64,000 nucleotides of DNA from Physcomitrium patens. Taxonomy: Eukaryota; Streptophyta; Bryopsida; Funariales; Funariaceae. The notes below the pieces were generated by a model. It was given only the letters and a program-made list of their open reading frames with translations. It did not search any database and was not told where the DNA came from. Location of the stretch: NCBI RefSeq assembly GCF_000002425.4, contig NC_037254.1, positions 9,370,408 through 9,434,407 on the forward strand. Direction: 5' to 3'. The translations under genes were made by a program, and so were the position numbers. Below, piece by piece: positions 23,801 through 36,429 of this stretch (positions are counted from its first letter, which is position 1; each line of letters begins with the position of its first letter).

Positions 23801-25440
23801 AGAAGCCCTTTCTTACGAGGAAGACAATCTTGAATCTCAAACCATCAAAGAGGCGATGCGTCACTCAGATTGGTCAAAATGAAAAACTGCTATTGAGGAG
23901 GAGTATGCCTCTTTGCGTAAGAAGAAAGTCTTTGGTCCAATTGTAGATACTCTTACATCTCGCCTTGTGGGATATAAAATGGTATTAATATACAAGCGAG
24001 ATGCTCAAGGCCAAATAATCCACTATAAAGCTCGTCTTGTTGTTCAAGGATTTACTCAACGATTTGGCATTGATTATGAATCCACATATTCTCCAATGAT
24101 GGATTCAATTACATTTCGATATATTATTGGAATGACAGTTCATACCACCCTTGAGATGCATCTGATGGATGTAGTAATTGCATATCTATATGGTTCTCTT
24201 GATGCAAATATTTATATGAAAGTTCCATTTGGCTCAAAAATAGGAACTCTAAATGAACCCGCTCCATGAAAATATCGTGGTATTAAATTAGGTAAGGCCT
24301 TGTATGGTTTAAAACAATCCAGACGAATGTGGTATCAACGTCTTCAAGATTATTTAATTACAAATAATTTTATAAGTGATCCACTAATCCCTTGTTTATT
24401 TATCAAACGAGATAAAATTGGTTTTGTGATCATCGCTGTATATGTTGATGATCTTAACCTAGTGAGCACTACATCTGTATGTGTTATAGCTATTAATCTA
24501 CTTATACGTGAATTTGAGATGAAAATGCTAGAAAAAATAACTTTCTGCATTGGACTTCAGATTATGCATCTAACAGATGGTAGCATTTTTCTCTACCAAA
24601 TAACATATATTAGACGAATCTTGCAAAGATTTAATATGATTGATGCTTATCCATTGTCCACACCAATGGTTGAACGTGGTCATGATGGTCATGATCCATA
24701 CCGTCCATGCGAGGAGGAGGAGGAGGAAATATTAGGAGACCAATATCCATACCTTACAGCGGTTGGAGCACTTTTATATTTAGCTACATCTACAAGACCA
24801 GATATTGCATTTGCAGTTAGTGTTCTTGCAAGACATAGTGCACGTCCAACACTACAACATTGGAATGGCATCAAATATTTATTACGTTATTTAAAAGGTA
24901 CTGAAGACTTGAGATTATACTACACAAAATCTGCAGATCCAAAATTGGTTGGACATTGTGATGCAGGATATAAATCTGATATTGTAACAATTAAATCTCA
25001 AACATGATATGTATTTTTAAGACATGAAACTGCAATATCATGGAAATCAGTGAAACAAACAATAACTGTAATTTCATTCAACCATGCAAAAATTATTGCC
25101 TTACATGAAGCATCTCGAGAATGTATTTGGTTGCGATCAATTGATAAATTTATTCAAACAACCTGTGGATTTTCATATGATGATTCTCCAACTATCTTGT
25201 ATAAAGATAATAATGCTTGTATTGCACAGATGTAAGTTGATTTCATTAAAGGCAACAGAACAAAGCACATTGATCCAAAGTATTTTAGTTATATTCATGA
25301 CTTGTTTATTGATCAAGCAATTATAATTAAAAAAATTGAATCTACAAATAACCTTGTTGATCTTTTCACCAAAGCTTTCCCATTAAGCAACCATCGTTGA
25401 CTTACTTATGGCATTGATATGCGGCGATTTGCTTTTCTTG
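23801..25440 (+). pseudogene. copia reverse transcriptase and RNase H, element D
   Basis: RT motifs in order are KARLVVQGFTQRFGIDY (24028), MDVVIAYLYGSLD (24165), LYGLKQSRRMWYQRL (24300) and the active site YVDDLNLV (24441). ALLYLATSTRPDIAFAVSVL (24769) and the RNase H segment LVGHCDAGYKSD (24949) follow. Stops at 24267, near 25005 and 25234 break it, and the end near DLFTKAFPLS (25361) is intact in sense. Confidence 0.88.
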
Positions 25441-25655
25441 ATTAAGAAAGTTAATGAGTTCTTTAAATAATTAAAGAAAATGATGTTGTACTCTTTTTCC
25501 TTCATCTATGGTTTTGTCCTTAAATAAAATAAGGTTTTCCTAGATAAGGTTTTAATGAGGCAACAATTGTTGAACTTGCAAGATCACAGAAAAGTATAGA
25601 TCATAATTCTATATAAATTTTATATTATGTAAATATTATGATGAGCGAGAAGGAG

Positions 25656-25900
25656 TGTTGAGATCATTAAATGTAGCTGATGTTCTCCATAATACTTACT
25701 GTAAACTACAGTAATTACTATAGCTACAGTATTTAGAATCTAGTGGAGAAGTATTGTTTATCCTCTCCTCTTTTCTCTTCTTGTATATGAGACACAACCA
25801 GATCATCAGATTTTTGAGTGTGAAGCTCTCTCTTCTTAGAAACCCTCTTGTGTGTGTGTATGACTTACTATTACTCTTGTGTCTCTAAACATTCTCAACA
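25656..25900 (+). repeat. 3' LTR of element D
   Basis: It matches the 5' LTR (starts TGTTGAGATC, ends CTCAACA), with several substitutions and small deletions that put the insertion well in the past. The right target duplication gttct is at 25901-25905, and GC content rises soon after it. Confidence 0.93.
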
Positions 25901-25905
25901 GTTCT

Positions 25906-28177
25906 ATCCTTTCTTCTCATTCCTTCTCCTCAATTGGTCAAACTTCGTCAATGAAATGGGTGAAGGAAAAGGGCAAGGAGCGGGTGAAGGTCGTCACTCC
26001 ACCCGGCCCGCTCGCAACCAACCAGTGGGCCTTTTGTCTGCTGATGGCTCGCTTTCAAGAAATTCGCTGTTGATCTATTTTTGGAACGAAGATTTTGCGC
26101 TCAAAGATCGCCAGCCTTGCAGCAGGCGGGGAAGAAAAGGACACCTTTCCTTTTTGACCCGCCTTACCAGCCCCTCACCCCTCAGCCTCTCACCCCAGCG
26201 ACGAAGGTGTCGTCTACTTTGACGTGTCAATTTTGAAACTGACGCCTACTGACGGACCGAATCTGCCATCTGATAGGCAACAGAAGTGCCCCAGAGCGGT
26301 CGCCGTTCTCTGGTAGCCCATTATTCTGGGCGGACCGTTCGACGAAGCTGGTACAGCTGTTGAAGTAATACAAATATTTAGTCTTCTCCCTATCGTTGAC
26401 TCCACAATGAAAGTTGCTCCCGATGTTGGGGGCGGCGTTCACGCCGGACTGCTCTTTGCAACATTCACACAACCCCCTCCCGGTCTTGTGTGGGGCGGAT
26501 GAGTGCGTCTTACGGTCGGCGACGACTTCTGAGGGTTTTGTTTTTGTTTTCGACTGAAGGTCGGTTCGTGGGGTCCAGGATGCGGACATTTTTGCAGGAA
26601 TTCTGACAGCCTGCTGACAGTCCATGAGAAGCGGGGCGTCAGGATTTTGACGGCGACCTCCGATTGCATGACGAAGTTGGTTGCGTCCGACATACGGAAG
26701 CAGTTTGCGCAGGGTATTCTGAACGGCGTCTTCAGGACGGAAGGTGGACTAGAGACGACAGAGTTGAACGAGGAAGAAGAGGCGCGAAGGTGTGGAGGAA
26801 TGAAGTAATGGTAAAGCACTCGCAGTAAATGAGCGAGGGCAGCAGGCTTCGATCATAGGGACGACCTGTTTAGCTTCGGGGAGTGTGTCGGAGCATTGGT
26901 TTCTTCTGGAAGGCAATTGGAGCCAGAGAACTTGTTTTCTCGAGACTTTTGGTGCCAAGAATTTGAAGAAGGCGTTGGTCCTCTTAGACGCGAGAAATGT
27001 ATTTGGTTGTCTCGTGCAGGATGTGAGAGGAGCAGTGAGGGCAGAGCGGAGGCACAAGGTTGAAGAGGCGAGAGGACAGATATCTCGTCGAGGTGTAACA
27101 GGGAATAGGATTTAGGAAAGCTGCAGGGAGTATCTTCTGTGTAGGGCTTGGGAGCGAGGGGCGAAGGAAACGAGTTTTGCTTGCAAGCACCGCGAAGATA
27201 AAAGGGCGGGTGCGAGGAGACCGAATTTTTCTGGTTTGTGAGGATATATTAAGGTTGGATGAAGACAGCTGTAGGTCTAGAGTAATATTCAAATGGAGGG
27301 CCTCATGCGGAACTGATTAAGCGAAATAGTGTTGTGTGTGCGTAGTTCGCAAGCGTGCATGACCTGACGATGATCTAGAAGAACAGTGAACCTAAAGTTT
27401 CTGTACTCTGCGGTCAGTTTTAGTGCGCGTAAGAGGAGTTTAAAGAATATATATATATATATATATATATGTATGAATACAGATTGTGCAGAGAAAAAAA
27501 AGGTGCTGAGCGATTGTTCTATGAGAAGTAGAAAGAGCATAGGCTAAGTTCTGGCGGTGTTTCTTTTGATTCCGCAGTAATCTGGTCTACGTTGCTATCC
27601 ACCAAAAACCAGGAAAGTCTAAGTCACTGCGCAAGCTGAGGTGGAGTTCAAGCGATATTACGACAGACCTCACATAGTTGACGTAGTTCTAAACTGGAGT
27701 AGAAAATACCTGTTCTCGAAAGAGGAAGAAATTTCCTGATCGTAGAGAAGCGGAGGAGGTTTATTAGAATTGAAGCAGAAATGCTTTGCGGGATGGAGGA
27801 ATTGGTTCGTTAGGGAGCAAGAGTCAGTGATTAGTTTCCGAACCCATGGACGATGATGGCGAGGAGACTGATCTTGCATAAATTTCTGCAAGGGCAACGG
27901 AAGATGTCTATGCGCGCATTTGAAAGTTTGAACGGAGTGCGAGCTTGGAAAAGATACTGACAGGGCGATGGATATATTCATTTGAAAGAAGGGATATAGG
28001 GGGTAATAAAGGTCTAGGAGTTGGATTCCCTGCATTCACTAGATCTCAGAAGGCAGCCAACTATTTAACCTACAGAAGCTATCTTTGCAAAGCACTTCAG
28101 GGGTTATTATTGGATTTTACAGGTTTGTAATTAGGGGGAGAAATTGGGCTGAAAAGGTGTTTCGAAAGCAAGGCGAA
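25906..28177 (+). promoter_or_regulatory. Upstream region and 5' UTR of the ABCB gene
   Basis: About 2.3 kb of moderate-GC sequence lies between the copia element and the ABCB start codon. I see no protein I can name on either strand; the open frames on both strands overlap each other and look like chance. A TA tract lies at about 27447-27470. The last part (from about 27945) carries short upstream ORFs and is probably transcribed leader. No TATA box stands out. Confidence 0.5.
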
Positions 28178-28443
28178 ATGAATCTCTCCAGAACTCTTTT
28201 TGGGATGTCGCCCCCCCACATCCAGCCGCTGACTCCAGTGTCTGAGGTTTCAGAACCACCAGAGTCGCCTTCCCCGTACCCGTATTTGGATGGCATTCTT
28301 GAGGCTCGGGAGCAGGTGAATACGAAGCCTGATTTGTTAACCTAAGTTGTAAGATAGAGAGCGTGTTCACTTCTATTCCCCTCTGCATGTTGCTCTATCT
28401 AGTGTTAACCTCAGAAACTTAAGAATTTGGTAATCCAGAGGAC

Positions 28444-28476
<33 letters not shown>

Positions 28477-31400
28477 CGTAACATGCATCTCTGGAAGGTT
28501 CAAGAATGAACATGATAATTTCTATTTTAATGTCCAGAATTAATAAGTTTTTAAACTATAAATCCGTGAAATGTTTTTCTTACTGATTCCTTTTAGGAAT
28601 TATTTGCATCACAACGTATGGTTTTCTTAACCTTTTGAATACGTGTTTGGTGAGCAATGATATTAATTACAGTTTAGGCTTAGACTAAAGCACTGCATTA
28701 CAGGTGGAATCTCTTTCAGTGGACGACGAGCAGGAGGCGGAGGATGAACCTCCTCCATCAGTTCCATTCTTTAGGCTTTTTGTTTACGCGGACCCGCTTG
28801 ACTGGACTCTTATGATATTGGGAAGTGTTGCGGCTGCAGTTCACGGAGCTGCACTGCCAGCTTACTTGTTCATCTTGGGGAAAATAATTAGCTTGTTTGG
28901 GGAATATCAGCGCGATCTTGATGCAAGCCTTGGGTCACAGCTTTCTCCTGGTGTCTTTCAGACCCTAGGTGACGAAATTTTGAGGGTAAAGCACTTCTTA
29001 TTGATCTTGATCTTCATAGTTACTGTTCAAAATTCTTCAAAGAGGAAGGTTGAGAGGATCTTGTTCGGGCATTAACTGTGTGAACATGACAAGTTGAGCT
29101 ACTTTCTATTTGAGCAATGTGCGACCTCTATAAACGTCAAGCGTGGTTCTTTGAAGACATGGTCGGGTTGATGACATTGTGCATGCGTTTTCATTGTTTG
29201 AGATACGCAGCACATGATGATGGTCTCTGACTCTTGTCTTTGTGGTTGCAGCATACACTGTACATTGTTTATATTGCTGCAGCAGTGCTTGTGGCAAGTT
29301 GGATGGGTAAATATTTCAGTACTACTCGAGTATAAGTTCGTGCATAGGGAGGGAGAAATTATTCTAACGTGGAGAAGTATTTCATATTTGTAGTTACATT
29401 TGTACTTAATTGATAATTCATGTCACACATGCATGCATTTAGCAGTAACAAGTTTTGATGGAGAATTACCGTTATGTGATCATTTCAACCTTGAGCACAT
29501 GCTATGCATTAGAAGTTGTAAGTTGATGCAAGTTCCCAGTGAGCTTAGTCTAAGCTTATGCCCCGTTATTTGTAATAGTTTTGGTGAGGTACTCTTTAAC
29601 CTAATGCACGACCTCCGATTCGTATTTGGTCGGGAGTTGTGATGCTCACTGGCAGTGCGCTTTTCTGACCATTCTGTCATTCGTCCTGGCAGAGGTGGCG
29701 TGCTGGCTGTACACAGGGGAGAGACAAACATCAGAAATTCGATCCAAAGGTGTACAGAACCTATTGAAGCAAGATTTGGTGTTTTTTGATAATATGGCAG
29801 GGAATGGAGCCTACGTGAGCCAAATTTCAAATGACATTCTTTCTGTACATTCTGCCCTTAGTGAGAAGGTACGATTTAAAATTCTGACAGACTCTGGAAA
29901 TTGATGTACACCACTCTCCGTGATTGCTCGTTCGTTTGTTCGTTTGTTTATTAATTAATTATTTCAAGCTCACCCTGGTAGTTAACATCTAGAGAATTTG
30001 GGTGTTGCTCTATCTTTTCCCTCTGCTTAGCGCGAAAGGTTTCATGTCAAACTCTTGTCTCTCACGTATTTGTCTCGTACTTGTCTCTTGTCTAAGTTCG
30101 TGCAGGAGTATTCCTACACGAATTTTCTACTTGTTTATGCTTCCGATTGGTGTTCTTTTTAAGTGTGTTGAAAGTTGTCAATTTCGAATGTAAGGATTGT
30201 GCCAAGTTGGTTTAATAGAACGCGACATACTCCCATTCATTGCTAGGTAGCCGACTCGATATTTGACGTGCAATACTGATGTGAAGGAATCTGCTGATGG
30301 TGACAGATTGGCAATTATATCCATAACATGGCAACATGTGTAGCTAGTGTTATAGTTGGATTCGTCAGCTGTTGGCAGATTTCCCTGCTAACAGTAGCCA
30401 CTGGGCCTTTTATAGTAGCTGCTGGTGTTGTATCGAACATTGCTCTTACTCGGCTCGCAGAGCATGTACATGATTCCTATTCGGAGGCGGCAAGTATTGC
30501 TGAACAGGTAGGTTTTTTTAGTTCTTTGTACAAATTGCGCTCCATCGTAGCTGCCAGCATCTCACCAAGGAGTGGAAATATTTTTGAAAATGGTGAAACA
30601 TGTCAAAATGGAATTGCACATGATATGATTTATTCGATGTGCGACAATTTATTAGCATATTCATTTCTGTTTAGCGAGGATGCTATTGGCGCAAGTAGCT
30701 TAAACTATTTTGTATACAGCACTTCGAACAAGCTCGGATCTGGGTGACTTAACCGCTGGTACTTTCTACTCCAGGCACTCTTGCACATTCGGACAGTTTA
30801 CGCGTTTGCCAATGAGACAGTTGTGAAGTATGCATATGCAAATGCATTGCAGCCTACATTGCAATATGGAGTGCAGATTAGCTTAGTCCAAGGCCTTGGA
30901 CTCGGTTTTATCTATGGAATTGCTATTTGTTCATGTGCATTGCAACTGTGGGTGGGACATTATCTCATTGCGAATGGAAAAGATGGTGGCGAAATATTTG
31001 TGGCTCTATTTGCCATCATACTAAGTGGAATGTAAGTTTTCCCGTTTACTTTCCTGCATTATTCCTCTAGAAACCTTAAGTACCGTCTGCATGGCACTTG
31101 ATTATCCACTAGAAAACGATCATAGTTTCTTACAACGCTTTCCCCTGTCTTTGATACAGAGGTTTGAATCAGTCGGCTACAAATTACCAGGTCTTTGAGC
31201 AGGGTCAGATAGCTGCACACAGGCTCTTTGCAGCATTCATTTCAAATCCCACGGCAAGTGGTAGTGAAACTGAGGGAGAACTCACACTTGATGTTGTACA
31301 AGGAAATATCGAACTTCGTAATGTTTATTTCAGCTATCCATCACGGCCAGATGTACCTGTACTTAGTGGGCTTTATCTTTCTCTTCCGGCACGGAAGACG

Positions 31401-34400
31401 CTGGCACTAGCAGGCAGCAATGGATCTGGAAAGAGCAGCATTATTGCCCTTATCGAGCGGTTCTATGATCCTACCCTGGGTTAGTGATTTCAACAGCTAC
31501 TGCTTTAAATTGATTTTGACATTTGCAAATCTGTCATCTCAAGTTTTGTAAGCAAGTAAGTCTGTATGGAATACCTTATAGTTGTTAACTTGGAGAAGCA
31601 CCGCTGGAGTTAGCTTTGATGCTTGTTTAAATTTATGTCTCTTGGGTCATGTTTTTGAGAAATAATTTTTTTTTCTTATCAAGCTATCGTGATCTGTCAC
31701 AAATCGTGTGGAAAGAAAAGTTCAGATTCTTGCAGAAGATCACGTTATCCCGCTGTGTACTGGTGATTGTAAAGACGTCTAGTTTCTACCTCTGAAGGTG
31801 ATTCTAACTAAAGAAGGAATATCCTAGTGTACGGTTCCTGAGGAACCTTGCGCCTGTTGCTGTGGTACTCTGAACTGCATCTCTGCTATTCACTTTCTAT
31901 ATGTTCTGAAGTGTTCAATGATCGCAGGTGAGGTACTTCTCGATGGAGAAAACATAAAAAAACTTAAGGTGGAATGGGTTAGAAGTCAAATAGGATTGGT
32001 GAGTCAAGAACCCGCACTGTTCAAGGGTACTATCAAGGAGAATATTTGCTATGGTCGTGAAGCTAGCGAAGATGAAATTGAAGAGGCTGCTAAAATTGCA
32101 CATGCACATACGTTCATTAGCTCCCTTTCAGAAGGTTACGAATCACAGGTGTTGAACCATGCGAGTGCCCCTATTACTCTAAATCTTTCTACGTGGTTCA
32201 GATGTGATTGGAAAGTCTATGTTGAATTACTTGTGTTGTCGATGGCTAAGGTCTACCCTGATCAAGTAACTTATTAGTATTCTGAAGGTTATTGTGGCCT
32301 TCTTTGAGAATCATCAATTGCTGATTTATCGTCAGCACGAGTCCTATTTGAGCACCTTGTAATTTTCATCATGGACTTGCTTCACATTCTTTTATGGTTT
32401 TGTTCCTGTAGGTGGGTGACAGCAGAGTCAAGCTCACAGAAGAAAGAAAAGTGAAAATAGCAATCGCTAGAGCGGTCCTCAAGAATCCTCGAATTCTCCT
32501 GCTTGATGAAGCAACAGGCACCTTAGATGCGGAGGCTGCGCAGAGTGTACAAAACGCTCTTGATATTTTGATGATGGGTAGATCTTCCATAGTAATAGCA
32601 CATCGTCTCTCGAGTATCCGTAATGCTGATGTGATTGCTGTCCTCGATGAAGGACAGCTCGTGGAAATGGGAACTCATGATGAATTGATGAGTCTGGATG
32701 GCGCTTACATTGATCTGATTCGACTGCAGGAAACTGCGAAACAGCCTAGGAGGTAAGTGAGCTTCAAAAAATGGTTGCTATATCTAGTCTTGGTGCGGGT
32801 TGCATGTAAATGCTCTAGTCAGTTCGAGGAGTTGTACCGTACACCTGTGCTTTTTTGATGTTACAGCTGGAATAGTCTCGAATCTGTGTTGGTTTTCGAG
32901 CTCTACAAGCTTTTAGCGTTGTTTTACTTCACTATTTATGCAGATGCATGAATTAGACAGTGTGCAACCCCCCCCCCCCCCCCCCCCCCCCCCCCAAGAA
33001 AAGAAAAGAAAAGAAACCCTGTATTAATCTTTCGAATTTTCTCACATTTTCCCAGTTTGCCTCCATCCTTTTATTATTTCTTTATTTTATCGAACATTGT
33101 ATGCCCAGCTGTATTCTGCGAGGCTTGACGTCGACTCTCCTTGATCCTTGGCTGCAGAGCTCCTCCAAAGCTGTTTGTTCCCCCTCCACCACAAGACTGT
33201 ATATCGCCGAACTATAGCAAGCCACCATCTCCACGCATGGTGAAATCACCGTCCCTCAAGCGACAACACTGTGTCCGAGACCGACCCGATTTCATTGCAG
33301 CGATTAATTCACCACCCTCTACTTTAACCCCCCCTCCTGTGCAAATTTCTAAAGAGAATGGTAATAATAATATCGAGATGCAAAGTTTGAAGCCTGAACA
33401 AGCTGCCAAGAGACAAGATAGCTTCGATAACGTGTACAGTGAGTCTCTTTCGCAGATCAATCTGCAGCGGCAGACTTCTAACTCCTCTCGTCCAGAGTCT
33501 CCTGTATCTCCTCTCTTAACTGACCCAGAAGATGAACGGTCTCATTCCAAGACGTTTAGTAGATCACCTTCTCAGTGTAAGGAGTACCAAACTAATGAGG
33601 ATGAATCTACAGGCGCAAGCGTACCCTCACTTTGGAAACTCGCCAAACTGAGTTCACCGGAGTGGTTTTGTGCTTTCTTAGGAAGTTTGGGAGCAATCCT
33701 TTTTGGGTCTCTCAATCCCCTCTTTGCATTTTTGTTGGTTCAAATCGCTGAGGTTTACTACTACTCGAGCCAAACTAAGTTGCGTGAAGATTTGAGTAAA
33801 TGGTGTTCAATACTTGTTGGGTTGGCACTGGCAACCGTTTTGGCGAATTTTCTGCAGCACTTTTATTTCGGAATTATGGGAGAAAAGATGACCGAACGTG
33901 TCCGTCGGCTGATGTTCTCAGGTACCTAACATATCTGCATCGGTTATTTGTTACTTTCTGTTCTACCACTAACAAACGTAAACGCCTTTTCACTTTTCTT
34001 CTGAGTTACCAGCTGCTCAAGTACTATATGCTTTAGAATTATCTACTCCATCTGCTATTCCTCTGCAGTCGGAATCGTTGCCGTTTGGTTAGATTATTGT
34101 CAAAAAGCTTGCATTATTTCTTGTTAAAAGATTTAAATAATAGTATTGATTTACGTCACATAATTATCATACTAATATTTTTTCCTTTGGCTTCGACAGC
34201 TATGTTACGTAACGACGTGGGCTGGTTTGATAAGGAAGAGAACTCTCCAGAGGTGTTGTCTATACGATTAGGACATGATGCTGCCTACGTGAAGGCCACT
34301 TTCAGCAACCGTCTGTCAGTCTTCATGCAAGACATTGCTGCTGTCTTCGTTGCACTTGCTCTTGCATTGGGTCTAGAGTGGCGGTTCGGACTTGTTGCAT

Positions 34401-36096
34401 TGGCAACAATACCACTCCTTGTTTTTGCATCAATTACGCAGGTTTTTCTCTGACTATCACCTTGAAGGCAATCAATTAAGCAATCTGTTCACACCACTGG
34501 TTTTACGAAGGTTGTGGATGTTGTATTTGTCCACTGTGAAACATGTCAAGCCTTCAAGCTTGAATGGGAGTAACTCGAATCAAAAAAAGGATGTGAATGT
34601 TTGTCAAGTGAATAGTGACATGCTGTAGCATATTTTCTTGGTGAGTTCTGTCCTTTAGTTGTGTCTGAAACAGTTTCTCTGGTGTCTGCAGCAAATGTGG
34701 AATTCAGGGTTTTCTGGAGATGTGAGGGACGCTCACAAAGATGCTCGACATATCTTGGAGGAAGCAGTTGCCAATATGCACACTGTCATGTCATTCTCCG
34801 GTGGTATGAAGATTCTTGGGCTCTTTCACGACGAGCTGAAGACACCTCTACGAAGAAGCCTAATAAGAGGCCAAATATATGGATGTCTGTATGGTGCAGC
34901 TCAGTTTTTCCTTTTTGCTTGCAGTGCGCTCGTCCTTTATTATTGTTCTGTACTCATCAAAGGACAGGAGGTCTCCGACTTTCGAGATTTACTGAAAGCG
35001 TTTCTGGTATTTACCTTCACAACCTTTATTCTGGTGGAGGCATTTGGGTTAGGCCCTGTTATAATGAGGCGGCGAAAATCGGTTGCACCAGTCTTTAGTA
35101 TCCTAGAACGGAGCTCTACAATGGGAACTGATGAAGAGGGTTTGAAACCGCCCTTCATAGCTGGCCGTATTGAGTTTCGCCATGTGGAGTTTAGGTATGT
35201 ATGGTTGTATCAAGAGATCTCTCTCGATTGTTATATATTTACTTGGATTGCCATTTTATTAAAAAAAAAAATATCTGAATTGACTTTAGTTGCATTCTAA
35301 TTTGGTGAGGTCTCTGTCTACGATGGTAAATGCATTCGAAAGTAGCTTACTCGTTGCACTGTAATGCAGATATCCAGTTCGCTCAGAGGTACCCATTTTG
35401 ACAAATTTCAACTTGAAAGTGGAGGCGGGTCAGACCGTTGCAATTGTGGGGACCGCGGGGTCTGGTAAGAGCACTGTTCTTGCTCTCCTGGTAAGATTCT
35501 ATGAGCCCTCATCTGGGAGGATATTGCTTGATGGAAATGATCTGAAGAACTTCAACCTACGATGGTTACGCAGTCACATTGGGATGGTCCCCCAAGAGCC
35601 TGTTCTCTTCTCTACATCAATTCGCAATAATATTATTTACGGACGACACAATGCTACAGAAGCTGAAATTAAGGAAGCTTCCAGGATGGCAAATGCTCAT
35701 CATTTTATCAGCAGTTTACCACATGGTTATGACACTATAATTGGGGAGCAGGGGATACAATTGACATCCGGTCAGCGGCTAAGAATCGCCATAGCACGGA
35801 CAGTTTTGAAAAATGCTCCTCTCCTTCTTATTGACGAACCGACATCATCATTGGAAGCTGAATCAAGTAAGGTGGTCAATGAGGCAATTGATCAGCTGAT
35901 TGTGGGTAATCGAACTACGGTTGTGATAGCCCACAGGTTAGCCATGCTCCGACGTGTGGACGTAGTTGCAATGTTGCATGATGGAGAGGTTGATGATCAA
36001 GGTAGCCACGATGAGTTGATGAACAAGTGCGGGCTATATGCTCGCTTGATGCAGCCTCAATTCAGTCGAACTTTACGACAACATCGTCATTCGTAG
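28178..36096 (+). CDS. ABCB20-like: ABCB6/ABCB20-type full-size ABC transporter, 13 exons
   Basis: Exons with GT/AG borders and consistent phases: 28178-28315, 28704-28985, 29252-29306, 29693-29868, 30307-30507, 30775-31031, 31160-31479, 31928-32148, 32412-32752, 33158-33921, 34200-34441, 34692-35194, 35370-36096. They total 4227 nt, 1408 residues, about the length of Arabidopsis ABCB6/ABCB20. The N-terminus ([20 protein letters not shown]) is the hallmark of that pair. Layout: TMD1 to about residue 410; NBD1 with Walker A GSNGSGKS (455), Walker B ILLLDE (578-583) and His614; a long Ser/Pro-rich linker (664-820); TMD2; NBD2 with Walker A GTAGSGKS (1194), LTSGQ (1298), Glu1323 and His1355. NBD1 has LTEER instead of LSGGQ. 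By family knowledge this is a plasma-membrane exporter linked to auxin transport; the substrate here is inferred. Confidence 0.95.
28446..28476 (+). repeat. T31 tract in ABCB intron 1
   Basis: An uninterrupted run of 31 T lies about 230 bp before the intron 1 acceptor at 28703. It is a homopolymer microsatellite and likely length-variable. Confidence 0.9.
32968..32995 (+). repeat. C28 tract in ABCB intron 9
   Basis: An uninterrupted run of 28 C, followed by an aagaaaag-type purine block, lies in the intron between exons ending at 32752 and starting at 33158. The complementary G run could form a quadruplex. The exact length may be a sequencing estimate. Confidence 0.9.
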
Positions 36097-36401
36097 GGCA
36101 CTTGACGTTCAAGCTGGGCACTAGTCAAGTTAATGTCAAAAGTGAAGCAAAAGAGGAGCGTATCCTTGTTCCTGATCATCAAGCAAGTGAAGATGTTCAT
36201 GCACAATATGAGATATCGTTGCAGTTACAAATCTATCACAGGTTACTCTGCTTTTGACGTCGTTTAATGGGAGCATTAGAAATCTCGTCCATTTTTGAAA
36301 TTAGTTGACTATTTATGCGTTTCGTAACAGATCACCTCCTTGGTGGACTTCACTCAGCCACACTTGTCGAGTGATTTGCTAATGCATACAATGTGACTGC
36401 A

Positions 36402-36407
36402 AATAAA
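36402..36407 (+). terminator. Candidate polyadenylation signal of the ABCB gene
   Basis: AATAAA lies about 305 bp after the ABCB stop codon, in T/G-rich surroundings. It is the best-placed canonical hexamer on the sense strand. Confidence 0.5.
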
Positions 36408-36429
36408 GGTTATCTGTCTGCATGCAGCT

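Larger units (their letters stand above)
19558..25900 (+). mobile_element. Ty1/copia retrotransposon (element D), interrupted
   Basis: Both LTRs are present (19558-19829 and 25656-25900), flanked by perfect 5-bp target duplications gttct (19553-19557 and 25901-25905). The order gag, protease, integrase, RT, RNase H is the copia order. A polypurine tract (agcgagaaggag) precedes the 3' LTR. A solo chromovirus LTR sits inside the integrase region at 22537-23098. Removing it and one ACGGC duplication restores the copia reading (PQRR before TIGAHRQEGIYVGF), so it came in later. Stops are scattered but fewer than in elements A and B. Confidence 0.95.

Noticed and set aside
26227..27292. Several overlapping minus-strand frames of 100-130 codons upstream of ABCB
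   Set aside because: They overlap in different frames, show no domain or conserved motif, and lie in moderate-GC DNA where stops are rarer.
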